DNA of 64,000 nt from Palaemon carinicauda (Eukaryota; Arthropoda; Malacostraca; Decapoda; Palaemonidae). Below, piece by piece: positions 1-12,787 of this stretch (its first letter is position 1; every line of letters starts with the position of its first letter). The position numbers and the translations under genes are program-made. The stretch covers positions 37,971,527 through 38,035,526 of the forward strand of contig NC_090766.1 of NCBI RefSeq assembly GCF_036898095.1, read 5' to 3'. The notes below the pieces were generated by a model. That model had not been told where the DNA came from, did no database searches, and saw only the letters and a list, made by a program, of their open reading frames with translations.

Positions 1-105
1 CCTTTCCTCACTGGGCTATTTTCCCCGGTGGGACCCTTGGGCTTATAGCATCTTGCTTTTTCAAAAAGGGTTGTAGCTTAGCTAATAATAATAACAATAA
101 TAATA
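1..105 (+). mobile_element. LINE-derived 3' end, partial at the window edge
   Basis: CTGGGCTATTTTCC...GGGTTGTAGCTTAGC followed by an imperfect (AAT)n tail. It is the last 100 bases of the family seen in full at 4149; its 5' part lies outside the window. Confidence 0.75.
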
Positions 106-106
106 A

Positions 107-572
107 AGATACTAAGTTCTTTCATAACTTCATATAGGTCTACTAAACGTCAGCCTTGCTATTTTTTTCATACTAACTGCAGAACAAAGATAGTGCTGAA
201 ACGCTTCTCAATGCCTATTTTTTTTTTTAATCGGAAACGAAATCACAATTTTTATATTTGTAACGTATCATAAATATGTAACAAAAAACTAGAATGAACT
301 GAAAGATATCAGAAGCCAGGTCTTCCAGTCTTAGGCAATACAATTTGCAATATATTACAACAGCAAGTATGACTGATGATAACTTGGATATGATTAATGA
401 CCGACAAGTGTTTCAGCAAGTCTTAACATGAGTCAAGTAATACTAAACAGTTAATCGATATCCAAAAATTTAAAATTGTCTTTCAATATAGAATGCAAAA
501 AAATGGGACCTAACTTTAAACACAAGGGATAAGCATGAAATTCCTTCTATATCTGACAAGTCTTCAGTCATT

Positions 573-573
<1 letters not shown>
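107..573. other. No feature recognised
   Basis: AT-rich DNA between a LINE 3' end and a GA microsatellite. I see no coding or repeat signal. Confidence 0.4.

Positions 574-637
<64 letters not shown>
574..637 (+). repeat. (GA)n microsatellite
   Basis: About 32 uninterrupted GA units. Confidence 0.97.
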
Positions 638-639
<2 letters not shown>

Positions 640-817
640 GAAGATATAAACATGGCCATAAATCTTCACATTTTTCCGAGTCATATTAAGGCGTAATAGA
701 CAAATCATATTAAGCAATTACCAGCACGTGGGTGATGTTCGTCCCACAATCTGATGATTTACAATTGAGTCAATTTCCAACAATCTCTTCTCTCCCCCTT
801 CCCTTTGATGCAGGAAT

Positions 818-1260
818 CTAAGTCGAAGAACACAACAGTTTTTGAAGCATCTGCTTTTTAAAAAAGCATTATCCACAAGCGCTAGAAATCAAGCAATCAC
901 ATCAGGTCGGGTCAAAACATCCACAAACTGACCTAGCGTGACCTACATTAATGCCACTAAATTATTAAGAAAAAAGTTTTCGAAACAACTGCTTTTTTAA
1001 AAGCATTATCCACAAATTTTAGAAATCAAGAAATCACGCCAGGTCGGGTCAAAACATCGACAAACTGACCTGGCGTGACCTACATTAATGCCACTAAATT
1101 ACACAATACCCTAAGCCGAGGAAAACAACAATTTTATAAACATATGGTTTTTAAAAAGCACTATATCCACAAGCGTTAGAAATCAAGCAATCACAACAGG
1201 TCGGGTCAAAGCATTGACAAATTGTCCTGACGTGACCTACATTAATGCCACTAAATTATA
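818..1260 (+). repeat. Three tandem ~146-bp repeats with nuclear-receptor-like half-sites
   Basis: Copies begin near 818, 965 and 1111. Each contains TTATCCACAAGCGYTAGAAA-like sequence, AGGTCGGGTCAAA, an inverted TGACCT-like site about 15 bp on, and CGTGACCTACATTAATGCCA. In copy 2, TCACGCCAGGTC and GACCTGGCGTGA form a perfect 12-bp inverted repeat. The AGGTCA-like elements resemble nuclear receptor half-sites, but no function is shown. Confidence 0.75.
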
Positions 1261-1559
1261 CCAGACATACTAATAAATTTACAGAGATTAACATACGAAT
1301 AAACACACATTCAACTCGGGTCTCTTTCCATTACACAGAAACTTTCCACAAATCAACAAATGACTTTGCAGCCAAGAATAGAAAGCAAAACAAAAGCGAA
1401 CAGATGCAATTGACGACGTGGTCAAAGTATACACCTTGTTCTGGGGGATGGGTCCAAAATTGCCATGGCAAAGACGTAACTCTCGCGCAAGTTCCATCAT
1501 CAACTAACCTCACAAGTGGCTAATAGTTTTATAACAGGAAGTGCTTCATCTCTGTTATG

Positions 1560-1595
1560 AGGCAACAAGCACGGAGGGGGAGGGGGAGGTTGCCT
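1560..1595. other. G-rich run inside a small hairpin
   Basis: GGAGGGGGAGGGGGAGG (1573-1589) has four or more G tracts and could form a G-quadruplex. It lies between AGGCAAC (1560-1566) and its complement GTTGCCT (1589-1595). Confidence 0.5.
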
Positions 1596-1599
1596 GAAG

Positions 1600-2460
1600 C
1601 AGGCTCAATTACTAAGCGCAATGGCTATATTTTTGGCGGACCCCACCACATGCACAAATAAAGTTTCTTTCGATCGAAAAGAATTAAAGAAATTTGAGGT
1701 AGTCGAAGCCACTTAATATCCCCTTATTTCAATTCTATTGGCTCAATTAGTTAGAGTGACCGTAGTTTATTTGTGGCATCTGGGTCACATGTACCACGGT
1801 TTGCTGACCTATCCACACTGGTGACCACATAACTAATGTTCCCAAAGCTTGGACCGGGTCATAGCACGCATAACAGTCTTGGTTTGGGATCCCCCTAACT
1901 GTTTGTGAACTCTTCCCATTTGTTTGCGTCTATATTTTCATAGTGCTGCTATCTACTAGCTTATTCCTTAAACAGTTAAGGATAATTTCACTTGTTCTTT
2001 GTTGATGTATATATGTATATCAATCAAATCGCCTATATTCTTTATTTTTTATATATGGCCGGTGCGTTGTATGGAAGATAGTTGGACGACTTGACAGTTT
2101 TTCATCTGATTGCCATGAAAGTAAAAAGCAATAATAATAATCTAATGTGATCATATTAATAGAATATGCAATTTTTGCATCACATCAACAACAGGCTGAT
2201 ACAATTGGAAGGGGCAAAATACAATTCGATGTACAATATCACGTGGAAACTGACGCATATGTTTGATGAACCACAAATCTTCCACCCTGTATGATCTTGG
2301 ATTCTATTGTCTACCACAGGTGATGACATTTCGTAATTTACTAATCGCTTGATATTTTCATTCAGATTTTGGACTTACCAGACTTCAGTTTCCTGAAATA
2401 TTCTATCTTCCTCTTTTGAAAACTGATCATCAACGCTCTTTTATTAGGGATCAACGTAGT
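1600..2460. other. No feature recognised
   Basis: Unassigned AT-rich sequence; no convincing exon or transposon seen on either strand. Confidence 0.4.
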
Positions 2461-2463
2461 GCA

Positions 2464-2877
2464 ACTTTCTTCTTCTGTAATTGCTCAGTGGCCACTTTCC
2501 TCTTGGTAAAGGTAGAAGAGACTCTTTAGCTATGGTAAGCAGATCTTCTAGAAGAAGGACACTCCTCACTCAAACCATTGTTCTCTAGTCTTGGGTAGTG
2601 CCATAGCCTATGTATCATGGTCTTCCACTGTGTTCGGTTAGAGTTCTCTTGCTCGGGCACACAATTTCATCTTATTTCTCTTCCTCTTGAATAGTTAAAG
2701 TTTTCTTAGTTTATATGGGATATGTTTATAGTAATGTTACTGTTCTTAAAATATTTTATTTTTCCTTGTTTCCTTTCCTCACTGGGCTATTTTCCCTGTT
2801 GGAGCCTCTGGGCTTATAGCATACTGTTTTTCCAACTAGGGTTGTAGCTTAGCAAATAATAATAATAATAATAATAA
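2464..2877 (+). mobile_element. LINE-derived element, 5'-truncated copy
   Basis: Begins near AACTTTCTTCTTCTGTAATT and is collinear with the 660-bp element from its middle (TTGCTCAGTGGCCACTTTCC) to the GTTGTAGCTTAGC end and (AAT)n tail. Confidence 0.8.
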
Positions 2878-2929
2878 TGGGACAAAAGTAGACAATTAAA
2901 GGAAAGGGATGAAAAACGCATGGGTTTAA

Positions 2930-3160
2930 AACTCGATAGTTTCTTGAAGTGTCTGCAATCTAACCATCCTTGTGAGCTAAGGAATGGGGGGGGGGGGGGG
3001 GGTCGGGGAGCCTGTAGGTCTACCTGCTGAGTCATCATCATTGCCTTGCCCTATCTGGTCCAAGCTTAGGTGCTGATCATATGTATGTAATGTCAGTCTA
3101 TAGGTCAAAGACACTGTCCCTTGACTCTGCCATTCATGAGTGACATTTAAACCAAGCGTC
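2930..3160 (+). mobile_element. tRNA-derived SINE, 5'-truncated copy
   Basis: Contains CTCGATAGTTTCTTGAAGTG, CCTTGTGAGCTAAGG, a G18 run at 2986-3002, GTCTACCTGCTGAGTCATCA and CTGCCATTCATGAGTGAC. It lies directly after the tail of a LINE-derived copy. Confidence 0.75.
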
Positions 3161-3259
3161 GTGTATAACACTGTTCTTACACAATATTATGTGACTTCCC
3201 CTGTCCCAAAAAAATTGCAACATTACTCCCCAGATAACAACAGAAACGTTTATACAACT

Positions 3260-3421
3260 GACTTTTAGTGTACATTGTTCATTACTTCTCATATTGTTTA
3301 TTTATTTCCTTATTTCATTTCCTAACTGGGCCATTTTTTACCTGTTGAAGACCTTCGGCTGATAGCATCTTTTTCAATTAGGGTTATAGCTTACCTAGTA
3401 ATAATAATAATAATAATAACA
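3260..3421 (+). mobile_element. LINE-derived 3' end, diverged copy
   Basis: TTCATTACTTCTCATATTGT, then CTAACTGGGCCATTTTTTAC, TTAGGGTTATAGCTTACCTA and (AAT)n. More diverged than the other copies, so probably older. Confidence 0.7.
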
Positions 3422-3776
3422 GCAACAAGGAACGAATGAGTGAAACAGTGTTACCAACTCTTCCACAAGTACAACAGCAGCGGTTGACTGAATGTTTCAC
3501 CAGCGCGTCGAGTCGGAATCCCTGTGTGCACCAATGCACCGATAGCTTCTTTCCTTGTGTACTCACAACCAGGATTAATAGAGCTTACAACAGACACAGG
3601 CCGGTCTGATTTAATTGTCTTTTACAAGATAGTAAAATTCTAACATATAACATTTCCAAAAGATTTTGTGAGTTGAAAAGTCGTATGATTTAGAATTAAT
3701 TAATTGAAAATACATTTAACCTAATGTAATTACATCGATGAGATAGTGTCTATTTAGCGATCTGGAATCAACGAAA

Positions 3777-3778
<2 letters not shown>

Positions 3779-3830
<52 letters not shown>
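3779..3830 (+). repeat. (GA)n microsatellite
   Basis: About 26 uninterrupted GA units. Confidence 0.97.
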
Positions 3831-3831
<1 letters not shown>

Positions 3832-4148
3832 CTTAGGGGCTTTTAATACCGCTACTACTCGAAACACATGATACGAATCCGGCTCTTGAGAGCACTTATT
3901 ATAGTCATTACGTTCTTGATATACCCGGAAGACCCGCGAAAGAAGAGATGCTTGAAAAAAGAAAAAACTTACAGGTCAGACGTAACGCTTTTTATTCATC
4001 GCAATAATGCATGGTTATCCGATTCCTCATCACGAGATGGTAAACAACAGACAAGCGACTGTTTGCATAATTCAACTAGAAAAGCACTCTGATAGTGCAG
4101 ACCTCCGCCACGGCAGCATATTTCCCTTAGTCCAGAGAACCATAGCAA

Positions 4149-4810
4149 TAAAGTAGGTAGTAGGTTGGCCAGGGCACCAGCCGCCCGTTGAGATACTACC
4201 GCTAGAGAGTTATGGGGGTCCTTTGACTGGCCAGACAGTACTACATAGGACTCTTCTCTCTGGTTACGGTCCTTTCCCTTTGCGTACACAGACACTGAAT
4301 AGTCTGGCCTATTCTTTAAAGATTCTCCTCTGTCCTCATATACCTGACAACACTGAGATTGACAAACAATTCTTCTTCACCCAAGGGGTTAACTACTGCA
4401 CTGTAATTGTTCAGTGGCTACTCTCCTCTTGGTAAGGGTAGAGGAGACTCTTCAGCTATGGTAAGCAGCTCTTCTAGGAGAAGGACACTCCAAAATCAAA
4501 CCATTGTTCTCTAGTCTTGGGTAGTGCCATAGCCTCTGTACCATGGTCTTCCACTGTCTTGGATTAGAGTTCTTTTGCTTGAGGGTACACTCGGGAACAC
4601 TGTTCTGTCTAGTTTCTCTTCCTTTTGTTTTGTTAAAGTTTTTATAGTTTATATAGGAAATATTTATTTTAATGTTACTATTCTTAAAATATTTTATTTT
4701 TCCTTTATTTCCTTTCCTCACTGGGCTATTTTCCCTGTTGGGGCCCCTGGGCATATAGCATCCTGCTTTTCCAACTAGGGTTGTAGCTTAGCATTTAATA
4801 ATAATAATAA
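4149..4810 (+). mobile_element. 660-bp LINE-derived non-autonomous element, full-length copy
   Basis: Starts AGTAGGTAGTAGGTTGGCCA and ends GTTGTAGCTTAGC plus (AAT)n. Full-length copies at 13253 and 22143 share the start, and this copy carries no significant reading frame of its own. The last ~100 bp match the 3' end of the ORF2-bearing LINE at 34739-35240, suggesting mobilisation by that LINE's enzyme. Confidence 0.8.
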
Positions 4811-4879
4811 CTGCTAGCCTGTATGACCAATGGGGTCGAGGCAAGTTTGAAGTCTGTGTGACAACCATGTGGGAACTTG

Positions 4880-5073
4880 GGGTTAAGGTTAATTCGGTCG
4901 ACCTTGACCTTTGTCCTATGATTTCCTAAATTTAATCACTTCCATGTATCAACATAACTATTAATCCCTGAAAGCTTCACTACTCTGTGAGTAAAATTGT
5001 GACCAGGAAGTTGTTCACAAACAAACAGGAGCGAGAACATAACCCCCTCCCACCTACGTTGGCGGAGGTAATA
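4880..5073 (-). repeat. Dispersed repeat, second copy (inverted)
   Basis: Reads on the minus strand ATTACCTCCGCCAACGTAGG, then a TTTGTTTGTGAAC block and AAAGGTCAAGGTCGACC, matching the copy at 26284-26465. It directly follows the (AAT)n tail of the LINE-derived element at 4149-4810. Confidence 0.5.
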
Positions 5074-5589
5074 AAATTCAACGAGCAGCCTTTCCATCAT
5101 AAGACTACCAAATTATTGTTGGTAATAATAAAATTCAAATTCCAGTATCGATAAATGAAAAACAATATTTCGCTGAAGAAACTGAAGACCTTCTTGTACT
5201 GTAAGTGTTTCGATAATGTGGGTTTGGCATAAAACACCAGTTATGTAGTGTGATAAGCAAAATACCTAGGGATATATAAAGATGAACTGATCTTGTAGGT
5301 CTTGTAGAGAGTATGGTTCCCCTGCGTGATAGGACCAGTAAAGCGCCTTAAAGTAAAGTAACTAAAGTATGATTTAATTTTTAGGTTTCGGGCAAACTCC
5401 AACTTGTATTCCAAAAGTATCAAGAAAAAGTACTACAGTATTGCCACAGTAACTTTTCTATAATCGCTAAATGCATACCTGAAATACCTGGTAAGATCAC
5501 AACTAAACATTTCACTTGAAAAAGATTATCAATAAACAATTGTTCAAAAAGACTATTGTTTTAAACGTAAAGCAATCCATGAGAAATAT

Positions 5590-5825
5590 ACAACAAATGC
5601 AGCCGTTTCTAGTCCCCAGCAGGAAAAAGGCCTCAAACATCTTAGTCATGTCTGAGGTTTGGCCAGTTTTCATCACCACGCAGGCCACTGCGGATTGGTA
5701 ATGGTGGGAGACTTTAGTCCGATTGCTCACAGGAAGCCAACCTAGGATGGGTGGTCCCTGATACAGTAGTACAGTTTTGCTGATCAAGACGATACACAAA
5801 CCATTTCACCACGTTAAAGTATCTC
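5590..5825 (+). repeat. Dispersed repeat, arthropod-type (class uncertain)
   Basis: Contains GTTTGGCCAGTTTTCATCAC, CACTGCGGATTGGTAATGGT and ACACAAACCATTTCACCACG, which I recognise as a recurrent repeat of arthropod genomes. No reading frame is associated with it here. Confidence 0.4.
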
Positions 5826-5829
5826 CACT

Positions 5830-6386
5830 TAGAAATAAACACATAAAATCAAAACATTCATTAATAGACGTCCGAAAAAAGTCACTATATTGCAGCCATA
5901 TCTAGTCTTCATATTGCCAAGCTAGTTAAAGTGTAAAATAAGTAGTAAAGGTTATAATGTAAAGGATTCATAACTTAACACATCAGATGCTCTTGTCCTT
6001 TCACTATAGGCCTACACAATTTCCCCAACACTTCCTATATGTCTACATCTATGGAATTAAGTCACCGATTTGGTAAGCTAATATAGATGCATCGTTATAG
6101 TCCATATTTAACCTGACAAGTTGGCATACGTGCCTTTACGAATAGGCCTAGTCTAACAATAAAAAGGAGAGGGGCGCTTGGACAGAACAGGGTCATCACT
6201 GCGTTCTAGAATTGAAGAGAGACTTGAGGAACCATATTTCTTGATAACAGCTCAATGACGCATTAAAGCATTAATAAAATTTTCAGTCTATTAGCATTTC
6301 GTGAACTTATCTAATAATCACACTAAAATAAAATTTCCTTCTATTTCATTTGTCCACGGTTCTTCAGAATGATCGTTATTCCTGTA

Positions 6387-6390
<4 letters not shown>
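5830..6390. other. No feature recognised
   Basis: Unassigned sequence before a GA microsatellite. Confidence 0.35.

Positions 6391-6457
<67 letters not shown>
6391..6457 (+). repeat. (GA)n microsatellite
   Basis: About 33 AG units. Confidence 0.97.
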
Positions 6458-6460
<3 letters not shown>

Positions 6461-6932
6461 TCTTAACGGCGACCGATAGACTGGATGAACATCCTCTCGT
6501 ATTATTCAGACACTTGAGATGGCTAAGGACGTGTAGACACAGTTTGTTTATCTTTGTTCTAAGAGTAAACATTAAAGAAAGCAATTTTTGTTCCCTGCAT
6601 AAAGTCACGGGGGGGGGGGGGAGAAATGGTCTGATCTAATCAATCATCACCGAGGTCCCCCATGGATAGGGGAAGAACCTGAAAACCTCAATTGTAAACT
6701 GTAAACTACTCTAATCCCATATAAACATACAGCCTATTATGGTCCACAATGCTCATAATATTCAAAAGTTCCCTTTTCACATAGGGAAAGAGGTAAGATA
6801 ATGGACAGTACAAAACAGACACATAGCTAAGCACGCCAATAACAAAAGGAAATCTATAGTCACTCTTGGTATATCATCATAGTACTAAGCCTAAGGAAAA
6901 AGGTTGTTGAAAAATCTTGTCAACATTCACAG

Positions 6933-7041
<109 letters not shown>

Positions 7042-7332
7042 ATGTATATAGTATCAAAAGGTCCAAGTTACATCCAAAGGACACCCTGCCTATGATTAAG
7101 CATTCTAATCATAAATCAAGGGAAAATTTTCCAGGTATTATAATAGGCCTAATCGTCGATAATTATTACCTATTAACGGCCAGACAAAGCCATCAAATGA
7201 AAAGTAAAAGCACAAATAGACCAGTATAAAATAAATAGCTATCTCTGTTTCCAGCATCTAAATATAGCGATGGCAAAACAATTCCAGCATTATACATATA
7301 TCAATTGTTTACACCGAGTGAATTTTAATACG

Positions 7333-7335
<3 letters not shown>

Positions 7336-7368
<33 letters not shown>

Positions 7369-7393
7369 GAGAGAGGAGAGAGAGAGAGAGAGA
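7336..7393 (+). repeat. (GA)n microsatellite, interrupted
   Basis: GA units broken by ACGAGAGGAG near 7368. Confidence 0.95.
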
Positions 7394-7574
7394 TTTTTAA
7401 AGCTTCCCAATTTTACTCTTCACCAAATACGGCCTATTCATTCACGGCAGCGGTTAGAAACAATTTATCGTCTATTTCCCAACAGAATCTATTGTGTTTA
7501 CTGAGCTATTCTAGGCAGTGCATAAGTAACTGGCCTTCACGAGATGGGCCGTAGCCACTGTGGTGAATTCCATG

Positions 7575-7700
<126 letters not shown>

Positions 7701-7902
7701 AAAATCTGAAAAGAAAAATGTCTGATTGATGTGTACATTAGGGAACACCCTGGAACTAGCAAAAAATAAAACAAAAGTTTAATGAATCACTTGATAAGCA
7801 AGAAACTCATAATATTCCTTAAACATCTTTGACTTTTTCAATGGAATCAAATTATTTTACACCTTTTATTCATTACATATACAGTATATATTGTTTATTG
7901 GC

Positions 7903-7982
7903 CATTCACTTACTTTCCTCACTGGACTATTTCCCCTGATGCGCGCCATTAGGCTTCTTGCATTCTGCGTTACCGACCAGGG

Positions 7983-8066
<84 letters not shown>
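7903..8066 (+). mobile_element. LINE-derived 3' end fused to an (AT)n tract
   Basis: CTTTCCTCACTGGACTATTT and ACCGACCAGGGTTAT match the last ~80 bp of the LINE 3' end. In place of the usual (AAT)n tail comes (AT)n at 7984-8066, perhaps by expansion of the tail. Confidence 0.6.
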
Positions 8067-8068
<2 letters not shown>

Positions 8069-8219
8069 TAAAGGCGATGTACCTATCAATCTACCGCCGT
8101 TTCCATTGATATTATTATCATTATTATCACAAGGAAAATGAAAAGGTTGCAACAGGAAAAAAAAATGGTAGTGAGGAAAGGAAACAAGGAAATATGGTAA
8201 AGATGTTAGCCTATTGTCG

Positions 8220-9450
8220 TTCCTAAACTATGGGCTTCTCCCGGAACAAAATTTATCATTCATTCATCATTTACGCAACGAAATTTATGAGGCCTAATGT
8301 TCATGACCAGCGTTAATGTATCGTTATTGTCACGCTAACAAAATGCACCTATCAAATTCCGATGTAATGTAGGCTGTGATCTTCCAGGTAACTGGAAATA
8401 GTCTCATATGCTTATGTATTTTCGGAAAATTTAATAATCATTACGGTAACTATGAGTACTTTATAAAAATGTCTAGTTTCCCGACATTATGAACTAGGCC
8501 TAGGTCATGAGAAGCAACAGGTAAATCTTAAAAATTTATATGGTAATTTTCAGGGTAAAATTATAAACGGGAGTTTTTCTGTAGGAAATGTTTGTTTATT
8601 AGGAAAATTGCCCTGTCATAAACTATAATAATACTAGTTTAAATTACTTTAACTAATTCTAGCTTCTAGAGATAATGAACTAGGCAATTTTTTACAATCT
8701 TTAAGATTAACTTTGAAGACTTGAAAAAATCTGGCTTCTAGGCCTACTTCATAAGCAACAATTTCCATATTACAAAAAGAGATTTAGGTCCAAAAATACA
8801 CAGAATACTATATGATAGTTTTCCCTTGTGCATAGGCCTAGGCTAATGCTGTCAAAAAAAAAAGTTTCTACACTTGCTGAATAAAAAAAAAAAATAAAGG
8901 CTACTGACCAAGACAAGCTGAACTCTTAAAAACATATCAAAATCAGTAAAAGAAAATTACGTCTGTAAATCAACTGCATGCACTTACCTCGTTTAATGAA
9001 GGCGCACCATTAGGCCTATGTGCCCATTAACATCTCAATTCCAGACAATTTTCGAGGATAATTCGAATATTTGATTGAAGTTACATACTAAGAAAGGACG
9101 TTGAAGCGTGATGTACTAATCCAGCAATTAGAATGTTTAGTATCTTGCCAAATGTTGCAACAAACGAGCACTAAACAGGCGGGATCACATTTTCCAAAAA
9201 TATTGAACACAAAATATCCGCCAATTTCGACAAGCGGCTTTTCACAAGACAGATCATCATCACAAACTCGTTATTAGCGACTGACAGCAACTGTAACATA
9301 CCAGATTTACAATGCGCAGGAACTAAGAATCCATCTTCGGTATTGAGGAAATATTCCGATAACTTCACGCGCTATACCAGTTACCGAGTAGTCCGAGAAC
9401 GGAGCGGCACACGTTACACCTACAAACGTCAACCGTAAACTGACTGACTG
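8220..9450. other. No confirmed gene; possible minus-strand donor
   Basis: Low-repeat sequence. On the minus strand, GAGGTAAGTGCATG (about 8979-8992) is a good splice-donor match, and the GC-richer 9380-9450 region could be the matching 5' end of a minus-strand gene. No protein similarity supports it, so this is only a suggestion. Confidence 0.2.
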
Positions 9451-9459
9451 GTTTCGTGG

Positions 9460-10623
<1,164 letters not shown>

Positions 10624-10756
10624 TTTCGTGGATCGGCTTCTTTTTACAAGACTCGCCCACGCGTTGACTGATGCTAGTTTTTTTTTATTTTCATTTTGAA
10701 AAGTGAGTCTTCAGTTACCATAGTCATTGCTATGACTAGTTGTTATGCAAATTATT

Positions 10757-10758
10757 AT

Positions 10759-10794
<36 letters not shown>

Positions 10795-11040
10795 CAGTAG
10801 TAGTATTAGCCAAGCTACAACCCTAGTTGGAAAAGCAAGATGCTATAAGCCCAAGGGCTCCAATAGGGAATAATAGCACAGTGAGGAAAGGAAATAAGGA
10901 AATAAATAAATGATGAGAACAAATTAACAATAAGTCATTCTAAAAACACTAACAACATCAAAACAAATATGTCATATATAAAATATCAACAACGTCAAAA
11001 ACAGATATGTCATATATAAACTATAAAAATTAATCATTCC
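10757..11040 (-). mobile_element. LINE 3' end, minus-strand copy
   Basis: On the plus strand a (TAG)n tail at 10757-10808 is followed by GCCAAGCTACAACCCTAGTT, the complement of the LINE terminus. It extends through the ACATATGTTT-type 37-bp duplication seen in the ORF2-bearing LINE, so it derives from the autonomous type rather than the 660-bp type. Confidence 0.8.
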
Positions 11041-11125
11041 ATTGTAAGACAAGATTTTTTTAAAAATATATTTTAAAAAATACACATCGTACATAGTTAT
11101 TGTAATAAAAAATCACACCTTTATC

Positions 11126-11130
<5 letters not shown>

Positions 11131-11219
<89 letters not shown>
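11131..11219 (+). repeat. (AT)n microsatellite
   Basis: About 44 AT units. Confidence 0.97.
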
Positions 11220-11222
<3 letters not shown>

Positions 11223-11774
11223 CCTAATGTGATTTCTAAATTAACTTTCTACTTCCATACCGTTACATCGAAATTATTATGATTTCTTTCGACTAATCAC
11301 AAAGAAGTTTAGCATCTGAATAATGAAATGTAAAAAAAGACAAAAATTGCTGTGAACAAACCTATTTCACTGTAAGAAAATTGTTTTTTCTTGAATATAT
11401 TCTAAAAAAATCGGCATACAATGAATTTTAAAAGTGAGTGGGTATTCTTTTTCGTTATTTCACAATGATCGCCAATATTGAAGCAAAATCGTTTTTCTAA
11501 TGTTAAGTGAACCGAAAATAATGAGAGATGCATAGGCCTATGGTTTTATTCTATATAACACACCGACGCTAACAGAAATATTTAAAAAAAATAATCTTAT
11601 TTAAAACATGGTAAGACTAATTATATGTACATATAATTAATCGAGTCAAACATCGAAGTACCGGCATTTGACATTTAGACTTCTATACCGCCATCTTGAT
11701 AAAATAAATGTATTGCCATTGCCCAGCAATACGTTGGACGAGAGTTTGAGCACATTTTAAACTAGGGATGGGGG
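11220..11774. other. No feature recognised
   Basis: AT-rich, unassigned. Confidence 0.35.
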
Positions 11775-11888
11775 ACGGTTGGCGGTTTGATGGAGCCTAC
11801 AGGTCTACCTGTGAGTTATCAGTCTCTAGGGAATTGTCCTGTTCCTTACTAGAGCCATTCATGAGTGACCTTTAAACCTACATACATG
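11775..11888 (+). mobile_element. SINE fragment
   Basis: CAGGTCTACCTGTGAGTTA, AGTCTCTAGGGAATTGTCCT and GAGCCATTCATGAGTGACC match the 3' half of the tRNA-derived SINE, with internal deletions. Confidence 0.6.
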
Positions 11889-12079
11889 CTAAATGGTTTC
11901 CTGAACTAATTATTCAGCATCTACAGAGTTCCTCATGTAACAAATAACGTTGTTAAGCGGGGTTTACACGGCCGAGCAGCTCGTCGAGCCCGGTTGTCGA
12001 ACCTACTTGTAGAACGGCTCGAAGAGCTTTCAGACAGTACATCGAGCCTCAGTGTGCCTCGTGCTAAAACAACGTCAAC

Positions 12080-12367
12080 ATGTCTCTCGACCAGGACCAT
12101 TTGATAGCCATTGCTTTAGCAGTGGCACTAAGAAGGAAAAAAAAAAAGATCAAAAGAGAGAAATTTTCATATACCAACTTGCTTGTTGCTTTAAAATTAG
12201 AGCCTGATGACTGGCGCAATTATTTGCGTATGGATGAAGACAGGTACATTGGTCTACCGAATCGTGTCAGCCCTTTCATTACTATGAGGAAGGCCATAAC
12301 TCCACATGAAAGACTGAGTGTCCGCTATTCCCTTGTTTCTGGCTACTTTATTGTAATAGTCTTTTGA
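12080..12367 (+). pseudogene. Harbinger transposase N-terminal fragment
   Basis: Encodes YLRMDEDRYIGLPNRVSPFI then RKAITPHERLSVRYSLVSGY. The second part matches the HARBI1-type IsPeERLaitLRfLatG motif just before the DDE domain. The catalytic domain is missing: the frame ends at 12367 where the opposite-strand MADF remnant begins. Confidence 0.75.
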
Positions 12368-12480
12368 TTTAACTTTCCATAAAGCTGGATGAGCTCGATA
12401 TGCATGTATGAAATCAAGTACGACTTCCTTCTCATTCTTACTTTCATTAATGGCAGCAATTATGCATTTCTTTGATGATG
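12365..12480 (-). pseudogene. MADF-domain fragment of the Harbinger element
   Basis: The minus strand encodes EVVLDFIHAYRAHPALWKVK then KDYYNKVARNKGIAD, a typical MADF start (hPaLW...dYkn...r). PIF/Harbinger elements commonly encode a Myb/SANT or MADF DNA-binding partner on the opposite strand to the transposase. Only part of the domain remains in the 138-codon frame (12254-12670). Confidence 0.7.
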
Positions 12481-12787
12481 TTTCCTCTAGCAGGTTTGAA
12501 TAACAACTGAGGTTCGATGCTCGACACCCGTTCACACGTTCACACCGTTCGTCAAACAATGTAGCTCCGCCCTCAAAAGTCAAGATGAGCCTGACTTTCA
12601 TCGAGCCGCTCGACGAGCGCGCTCGACAACCAAATAGCCCGTTTACACGCTCGAACATCAATTCAAACACAGGGTTGTCGAGCCAGGCTCGACGAGCTGC
12701 TCGCCCGTGTAAACCCCGCTTTACATTACTATACAGTAAACATGTTCTTCGAACACATCTTCAAGCAATTTTTTTGCCTTTTGCATA

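Larger units (their letters stand above)
11956..12720. mobile_element. PIF/Harbinger element with TTA target duplication
   Basis: Ends AGCGGGGTTTACACGG and CGTGTAAACCCCGCT are inverted repeats that continue for about 35 bp (GAGCAGCTCGTCGAGCC on both arms). TTA flanks both sides (11953-11955 and 12721-12723), the 3-bp TWA duplication typical of PIF/Harbinger. Inside are remnants of both proteins usual for this superfamily, on opposite strands. At 765 bp it is a shortened derivative. Confidence 0.88.
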
